Notes under the pieces: model-generated
Seen by the model: only the letters and a program-made list of their open reading frames with translations
The model's database searches: none
What the model was told of the DNA's origin: nothing
NCBI RefSeq assembly: GCF_002269255.1
Contig: NZ_CP022823.1
Coordinates: 3,596,001-3,660,000 of the forward strand
Reading direction: 5' to 3'
DNA from: Klebsiella quasivariicola
Lineage (GTDB): Bacteria; Pseudomonadota; Gammaproteobacteria; Enterobacterales; Enterobacteriaceae
Length of the DNA: 64,000 nt
Part shown: positions 59,608 through 64,000 of the stretch, one piece after another
Layout: the number at the start of each line of letters is the position of its first letter
Position numbering within the stretch: position 1 is the stretch's first letter
Translations under genes and position numbers: made by a program

Positions 59608-60618
59608 TTAGATGTGGGTAACAATTTCTTTAATCAGCGGCGGGCCTTTAAAAATAAATCCGGAATAGATCTGCACCAGCGATGCCCCGGCGGCCATCTT
59701 CTCCCGCGCGGCAATCACCGAATCAATACCGCCCACGCCGATGATCGGTAAACGACCATTCAGCTCAGCGGAGAGCATACGGATAATTTCGGTGCTCTTT
59801 AATTGTAATGGACGACCACTAAGCCCGCCGGTCTCATCACAATGTTTCATTCCCTGAACCAGAGAACGATCGAGGGTGGTATTGGTTGCAATCACGCCAT
59901 CAATATTATGGCGTACGAGGCTATCGGCAACCTGGATCAATTCCTCAGGCAAAAGATCCGGCGCGATCTTCACGGCAACCGGAACATATTTTTGATGCTT
60001 TTGCTGCAACTCAAGCTGCTTATTTTTAATACCAGAAAGTAAATCATCGAGCGCTTCACCGTATTGCAGTGTGCGCAGCCCCGGGGTATTCGGTGAGGAG
60101 ATATTAATGGCGATATACCCGGCGTACGGATAGACTTTTTCCATACAAATCAGGTAATCATCTTTCCCATGCTCCACCGGCGTATCTTTATTTTTGCCGA
60201 TATTGATGCCCAGTACGCCGTCAAAATGCGCCTTTTTAACGTTCTCAACGAGGTTATCAACGCCATGGTTATTAAAGCCCATGCGGTTGATCAATCCCTC
60301 GGCATCCACCAGACGGAAGATCCTCGGCTTATCGTTGCCCGGCTGTGGACGTGGCGTCACGGTGCCGATCTCAATCGAACCAAACCCCATCGCGCCCAGC
60401 GCGTCAATACATTCCCCATTTTTATCCAGCCCGGCCGCCAGACCCAGAGGATTTTTAAAGGTTAGCCCCATGCAGGTGACAGGCCTGGACGGTACCTTCT
60501 GGCGAACCAGGCATTCCAGCGGCGTCCCGGTGACACGGCGTAATTGTTGAAAGGTAACTTCATGAGCGCGCTCAGGATCGAGCTGGAAAAGGGCTTTACG
60601 AACGAAGGGGTAGTACAT
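59608..60618 (-). CDS. pyrD: Dihydroorotate dehydrogenase (quinone) PyrD
   Basis: A 336-residue class 2 dihydroorotate dehydrogenase, membrane-associated through its N-terminal amphipathic helices (MYYPFVRKALFQLDPERAHE), oxidising dihydroorotate with FMN and passing electrons to quinone in pyrimidine synthesis. FMN and substrate motifs: GLAAGLDKNGECIDAL, INISSPNTPGLR (catalytic Ser), ATNTTLDRS and GVGGIDSVIAAREKM. The start at 60618 follows AGGAG; nine upstream codons in frame lie in the regulatory leader. Confidence 0.97.
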   Translation of the reverse strand: MYYPFVRKALFQLDPERAHEVTFQQLRRVTGTPLECLVRQKVPSRPVTCMGLTFKNPLGLAAGLDKNGECIDALGAMGFGSIEIGTVTPRPQPGNDKPRIFRLVDAEGLINRMGFNNHGVDNLVENVKKAHFDGVLGINIGKNKDTPVEHGKDDYLICMEKVYPYAGYIAINISSPNTPGLRTLQYGEALDDLLSGIKNKQLELQQKHQKYVPVAVKIAPDLLPEELIQVADSLVRHNIDGVIATNTTLDRSLVQGMKHCDETGGLSGRPLQLKSTEIIRMLSAELNGRLPIIGVGGIDSVIAAREKMAAGASLVQIYSGFIFKGPPLIKEIVTHI

Positions 60619-60660
60619 GAACTCTCCTGGATTCCCGGTGTGCAAACCGGGGGCGTATTA
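60619..60660 (-). promoter_or_regulatory. pyrD: pyrD promoter -10 and start-switch leader hairpin
   Basis: On the minus strand the -10 TAATAC (60655-60660) precedes a GCCCCCGG start tract, then CCCGGT-TTGCAC-ACCGGG can fold at the very 5' end, 5 bases before AGGAG. This is the arrangement by which E. coli pyrC/pyrD change transcription start between C and G with the CTP/GTP ratio, folding or freeing the message. A PurR-like sequence GCGCAAACGATTACCT is at 60714-60729. Confidence 0.6.
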
Positions 60661-60866
60661 TGTGCGATCTATGGCGGAAAGGGAATTGACCTGCGACAAA
60701 AAATCACCCATCAGCGCAAACGATTACCTGGCCAGCCGCCGTTATGCGCTTTTCGGCTATCTAACGGCGGATAAATCATTTAGGGAAATAATGGCGCTCT
60801 GTCACACTCACTGTAAATGTTATCAATTATAGATAAATGCAAACATTTAGTTATAAGGAGAGAAAG

Positions 60867-61442
60867 ATGCGCGTCATTACGCTTGCGGGCAGCCCGCGTT
60901 ACCCTTCCCGTTCCAGCGCCCTGCTGGAATACGCCAGAGAGACGCTCACCGCCGCCGATATCGAAGTCTGCCACTGGCATCTGCAGAACTTTGCCCCGGA
61001 AGACCTCCTGTACGCTCGCTTTGACAACCCGGCGCTACAAACGCTCAATGAGCAACTGGCGGGAGCTGACGGTCTGATTATCGCCACGCCAGTTTATAAA
61101 GCCTCGTTTTCCGGCGCGCTGAAGACCCTGCTCGATCTGCTGCCTGAGCGCGCGCTGGAGGGTAAAATCGTGCTACCGCTGGCCACCGGCGGCACCATCG
61201 CCCACATGCTGGCGGTGGACTACGCGCTGAAACCCGTTCTCAATGCCCTGAAGGCGCAGGAGATCCTCCATGGCGTCTTCGCCGATGACAGCCAGGTGAC
61301 CGATTACCAGCACAAGCCGCAATTTACCCCAAACCTGCAGCGACGCCTTGATGAAGCCCTGGAGACGTTCTGGCAGGCGCTGCATCGCCCCAGCAGCCGC
61401 GCACCGTCATTAACGTCTCTGCGCGGGGTGGAGCATGCTTAA
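60867..61442 (+). CDS. ssuE: NADPH-dependent FMN reductase SsuE
   Basis: A 191-residue flavodoxin-like reductase supplying reduced FMN to SsuD. N-terminal LAGSPRYPSRSSALLEYA forms the FMN phosphate-binding loop and ATPVYKASFSGALKTLLDLL is the conserved core. The start at 60867 follows AAGGAG. It heads the ssu operon, induced by sulfate starvation through CysB and Cbl in E. coli, and overlaps ssuA by 8 bases. Confidence 0.95.
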   Translation: MRVITLAGSPRYPSRSSALLEYARETLTAADIEVCHWHLQNFAPEDLLYARFDNPALQTLNEQLAGADGLIIATPVYKASFSGALKTLLDLLPERALEGKIVLPLATGGTIAHMLAVDYALKPVLNALKAQEILHGVFADDSQVTDYQHKPQFTPNLQRRLDEALETFWQALHRPSSRAPSLTSLRGVEHA

Positions 61443-62397
61443 TCCTCTCCGCGCCCTGACTCTGGGGGGGCTGCTGCTCTTTTCGGCGCTGGGTCACGCC
61501 GCGCCGGCGGCGCCTGATGCCCTGCGCATTGGTTATCAGAAAGGCAGCGTCAGCATGGTGCTGGCGAAAAGCCATCAACTGCTGGAGCAGCGTTACCCGA
61601 AGACCCATATCTCCTGGATTGAATTCCCTGCCGGTCCGCAGATGCTGGAGGCGCTGAATGTCGGCAGCATCGATATCGGCAGCACTGGCGATATCCCGCC
61701 TATCTTTGCCCAGGCGGCAGGCGCCGATCTGGTCTATATCGGCGCGGAGCCGCCTAAGCCCAAAGCCGAAGTGATTCTGGTAGCGCAAGGCAGTCCCATC
61801 CATAACGTCGCTGAATTAAAAGGGAAAAAGGTCGCTTTTCAGAAAGGCTCCAGCTCCCACAATCTCTTGCTGCGCGCCCTGCAGCTCGCGGGCCTGAAAT
61901 TTAGTGATATTCAGCCAGTCTACCTTGCTCCTGCCGATGCGCGCGCCGCCTTCCAGCAGGGTAACGTCGACGCCTGGGCTATCTGGGATCCGTACTACTC
62001 CGCCGCGCTGCTGCAGGGCGGCGCCCGGGTGCTGACCGACGGAACCGATCTGAAACAGACAGGATCGTTCTATCTCGCCTCCCGGCCCTACGCTGAACGT
62101 AATGGCGCTTTTATTGAAGGCGTACTCGACACCTTTACCCAGGCCGATGCCCTGACCCATAGCCAGCGCGCGCAAAGCATTACGCTACTGGCGAAGACGA
62201 TGGGCTTACCGGAGGCGGTGATCGCCAGCTATCTGGACCATCGTCCCCCCACCTCAGTGACCCCGGTGAGCGCCGAAACCGCTGCTCGCCAGCAGCAGAC
62301 GGCTGACCTGTTCTATGAGAACAAGCTGGTGCCTAAAAAAGTTGATATCCGGGCCCGTATCTGGCAGCCCGCCGCCGCACAAGGAGCGAAATCATGA
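61435..62397 (+). CDS. ssuA: Aliphatic sulfonate-binding protein SsuA
   Basis: A 320-residue periplasmic binding protein for alkanesulfonates. Signal peptide about residues 1-23 (LRALTLGGLLLFSALGHA). Mature motifs: LRIGYQKGSVSMVLAKSH, ISWIEFPAGPQMLEALNVGS, DIGSTGDIPPIFAQAAGADL and VDAWAIWDPYYSAAL, typical of the SsuA/NrtA/TauA family. It overlaps ssuE by 8 bases and ssuD by 4 (ATGA), indicating one coupled message. Confidence 0.95.
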   Translation: MLNPLRALTLGGLLLFSALGHAAPAAPDALRIGYQKGSVSMVLAKSHQLLEQRYPKTHISWIEFPAGPQMLEALNVGSIDIGSTGDIPPIFAQAAGADLVYIGAEPPKPKAEVILVAQGSPIHNVAELKGKKVAFQKGSSSHNLLLRALQLAGLKFSDIQPVYLAPADARAAFQQGNVDAWAIWDPYYSAALLQGGARVLTDGTDLKQTGSFYLASRPYAERNGAFIEGVLDTFTQADALTHSQRAQSITLLAKTMGLPEAVIASYLDHRPPTSVTPVSAETAARQQQTADLFYENKLVPKKVDIRARIWQPAAAQGAKS

Positions 62398-63539
62398 GTC
62401 TGAATATGTTCTGGTTTTTACCGACCCATGGTGATGGTCGTTATCTGGGCACTGAAGAGGGTGCCCGTCCGGTCGATTACGGCTATCTGCAGCAAATCGC
62501 CCAGACGGCGGATCGACTGGGCTTCACCGGCGTGCTGATCCCGACCGGACGCTCTTGTGAAGATGCCTGGCTGGTTGCGGCCTCGATGATCCCGGTGACG
62601 CAGCGGCTGAAATTTCTTGTCGCCCTCAGGCCTAGCGTGGTGTCGCCGACGGTAGCCGCCCGCCAGGCGGCGACCCTGGACCGACTGTCGAACGGCCGGG
62701 CGCTGTTCAATCTGGTGACCGGTAGCGATCCGGCCGAACTGGCCGGCGACGGTGTCTTCCTCGACCACACCGAGCGCTATGAGGCCTCGGCTGAATTTAC
62801 CCACATCTGGCGCAAGCTGATGGAAGGGGAAACCGTCACCTATAACGGCAAGCACCAGCGCGTTCGCGATGCAAAGCTGCTGTTTCCGCCGCTCCAGCAG
62901 CCGCGTCCACCGCTCTATTTTGGCGGATCGTCTGAGGTGGCGCAGGATCTGGCCGCTGAGCAGGTCGATCTCTATCTCACCTGGGGTGAACCGCCGGCTC
63001 AGGTAGCAGAGAAAATCGCTCAGGTGCGGGAGAAAGCCGCCCGCCACGGTCGCCAGGTGCGTTTTGGCATCCGTCTGCACGTGATCGTGCGGGAGACCAA
63101 CGAGGAAGCCTGGCAGGCAGCAGATAGCCTGATTTCTCACCTTGACGATGAGACGATCGCCCGCGCGCAGGCCGCCTTCGCCAGAACCGACTCCGTTGGT
63201 CAGCAGCGAATGGCGGCCCTGCATAACGGGCGACGCGACAAACTTGAAATCAGCCCCAACCTGTGGGCTGGCGTCGGTTTAGCGCGCGGCGGCGCCGGCA
63301 CCGCGCTGGTGGGCGATGCCGCCACCGTTGCCGAACGGATCAATGAATACGCCGCGCTGGGTATCGATAGCTTTATCTTCTCCGGCTATCCGCATCTGGA
63401 AGAGGCGTATCGGGTCGGCGAGCTGCTGTTCCCCCTGCTCGACGTCGCCGTGCCGTCGATCCCGCAGCCGCAAAACCTGCGCCTGCAGGGAGAAGCCGTT
63501 GCCAATGAGTTTATCCCGCGTAAAGTGGCGCAAAGCTGA
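62394..63539 (+). CDS. ssuD: FMNH2-dependent alkanesulfonate monooxygenase SsuD
   Basis: A 381-residue TIM-barrel flavin monooxygenase that cleaves the C-S bond of alkanesulfonates, giving an aldehyde and sulfite, with FMNH2 from SsuE. Length equals E. coli SsuD. Conserved segments: MFWFLPTHGDGRYLGT, GRSCEDAWLVAASMIP (active-site Cys), LFNLVTGSDPAELAGDG, GIRLHVIVRETNEEAW and AGVGLARGGAGTALVG. It is followed by ssuC after 10 bases. Confidence 0.96.
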   Translation: MSLNMFWFLPTHGDGRYLGTEEGARPVDYGYLQQIAQTADRLGFTGVLIPTGRSCEDAWLVAASMIPVTQRLKFLVALRPSVVSPTVAARQAATLDRLSNGRALFNLVTGSDPAELAGDGVFLDHTERYEASAEFTHIWRKLMEGETVTYNGKHQRVRDAKLLFPPLQQPRPPLYFGGSSEVAQDLAAEQVDLYLTWGEPPAQVAEKIAQVREKAARHGRQVRFGIRLHVIVRETNEEAWQAADSLISHLDDETIARAQAAFARTDSVGQQRMAALHNGRRDKLEISPNLWAGVGLARGGAGTALVGDAATVAERINEYAALGIDSFIFSGYPHLEEAYRVGELLFPLLDVAVPSIPQPQNLRLQGEAVANEFIPRKVAQS

Positions 63540-63549
63540 GGAGGACCTG

Positions 63550-64000
63550 ATGGCAAAATCGACTCATCCCCTGTTGTTACGTCTCGCCCCCTGGCTGCTT
63601 CCGGTAGGGACGGTCGTTGTCTGGCAGCTGGCGTCGTCCGTCGGCTGGCTGTCGACGCGGGTGCTGCCCTCGCCGGAGGGGGTATTGAAAGCGTTCTGGA
63701 CGCTCTCGGCCAGCGGTGAGCTGTGGCAGCATCTGGCCATCAGTTCGTGGCGGGCGCTGGTCGGCTTCGCCATCGGCGGCTCCATCGGGCTGGTGCTCGG
63801 CCTGATCAGCGGCCTGTCACGCTGGGGCGAGCGCCTGCTGGACACCTCGATCCAGATGCTGCGCAATGTGCCGCATCTGGCGCTGATCCCACTGGTGATT
63901 TTGTGGTTCGGCATCGACGAGACTGCCAAGATCTTCCTTGTGTCGCTGGGTACCCTGTTCCCGATCTATATCAACACCTGGCACGGGATCCGCAATATTG
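63550..64000 (+). CDS. ssuC: Aliphatic sulfonate ABC permease SsuC (cut by window end)
   Basis: The first 150 codons of the inner-membrane permease (about 263 in E. coli). N-terminal membrane helix (LLPVGTVVVWQLASSVGWL), then RALVGFAIGGSIGLVLGLIS, the coupling region RLLDTSIQMLRNVPHLALIP and PIYINTWHGIRN. The gene runs off the right edge, and ssuB (ATPase) is expected beyond it. Confidence 0.95.
   Translation, partial: MAKSTHPLLLRLAPWLLPVGTVVVWQLASSVGWLSTRVLPSPEGVLKAFWTLSASGELWQHLAISSWRALVGFAIGGSIGLVLGLISGLSRWGERLLDTSIQMLRNVPHLALIPLVILWFGIDETAKIFLVSLGTLFPIYINTWHGIRNI

Noticed and set aside
1..64000. CRISPR array, prophage, insertion sequence or defence island
   Set aside because: No regularly spaced repeats, transposase, integrase or known defence families were seen among the genes of either strand.

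Overview
The window is a stretch of an enterobacterial chromosome, most probably Klebsiella (K. pneumoniae complex). This rests on remembered family and gene-order knowledge, not on a search. Positions from about 33.3 kb to the end carry the serT-yccA-tusE-yccX-rlmI-hspQ-yccU-mgsA-helD-yccF-yccS-sxy-sulA-ompA-matP-ycbZ-fabA-rmf-pqiCBA-uup-rlmKL-ycbX-zapC-pyrD-ssuEADC order of E. coli, read in the opposite direction. The left half is a Klebsiella-like arrangement of metabolic and accessory blocks. Coding density is high. I see no insertion sequence, integrase, prophage or CRISPR array.

Layout. 0.1-1.6 kb: a short-chain dehydrogenase behind a perfect 12-bp inverted repeat, a small periplasmic protein and a 40-residue membrane protein. 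1.7-9.5 kb: putrescine uptake and gamma-glutamylation pathway (puuP, puuA, divergent puuD, puuR, puuC, puuB); puuE is not present. 9.5-11.6 kb: dmlR/dmlA for D-malate use. 11.7-19.4 kb: a complete orphan PTS (PtsA = HPr-EI-EIIA; FrwC = EIIC; FrwB and FrwD = EIIB) interleaved with a glycyl-radical enzyme (PflD) and its activase (PflC), followed by a PhyH-type dioxygenase and a divergent AraC regulator. 21.3-28.1 kb: a GGDEF protein, a Fur-box-controlled ferric ABC transporter (fbpABC) and a CSS/EAL phosphodiesterase behind a CRP/FNR-like site. 28.1-30.9 kb: an alpha-glucan phosphorylase and a STAS-domain protein in one transcription unit. 31.2 kb: tRNA-Ser(UGA). 31.4-33.1 kb: an orphan OppA-type binding protein.

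33.3-64 kb is mostly conserved core: tRNA thiolation (TusE), rRNA methylation (RlmI, RlmKL), cell division control (SulA under a near-consensus LexA box, ZapC, MatP), envelope (OmpA, PqiABC), unsaturated fatty-acid synthesis (FabA with FadR and FabR sites), pyrimidine synthesis (PyrD with a start-switch leader) and sulfonate use (ssuEADC, cut by the window end). One accessory pair, a PEBP-family secreted protein with an AraC regulator, is inserted between acylphosphatase and rlmI.

I found no clearly new defence or mobile system. The parts most worth a second look are the phosphorylase-STAS-EAL neighbourhood beside tRNA-Ser, the PhyH dioxygenase placed inside the frw/pfl locus, the PEBP-AraC pair, and several regulatory sequences (the inverted repeat before the SDR gene, the CRP/FNR-like site before the EAL gene, the terminator that splits puuR from puuC).
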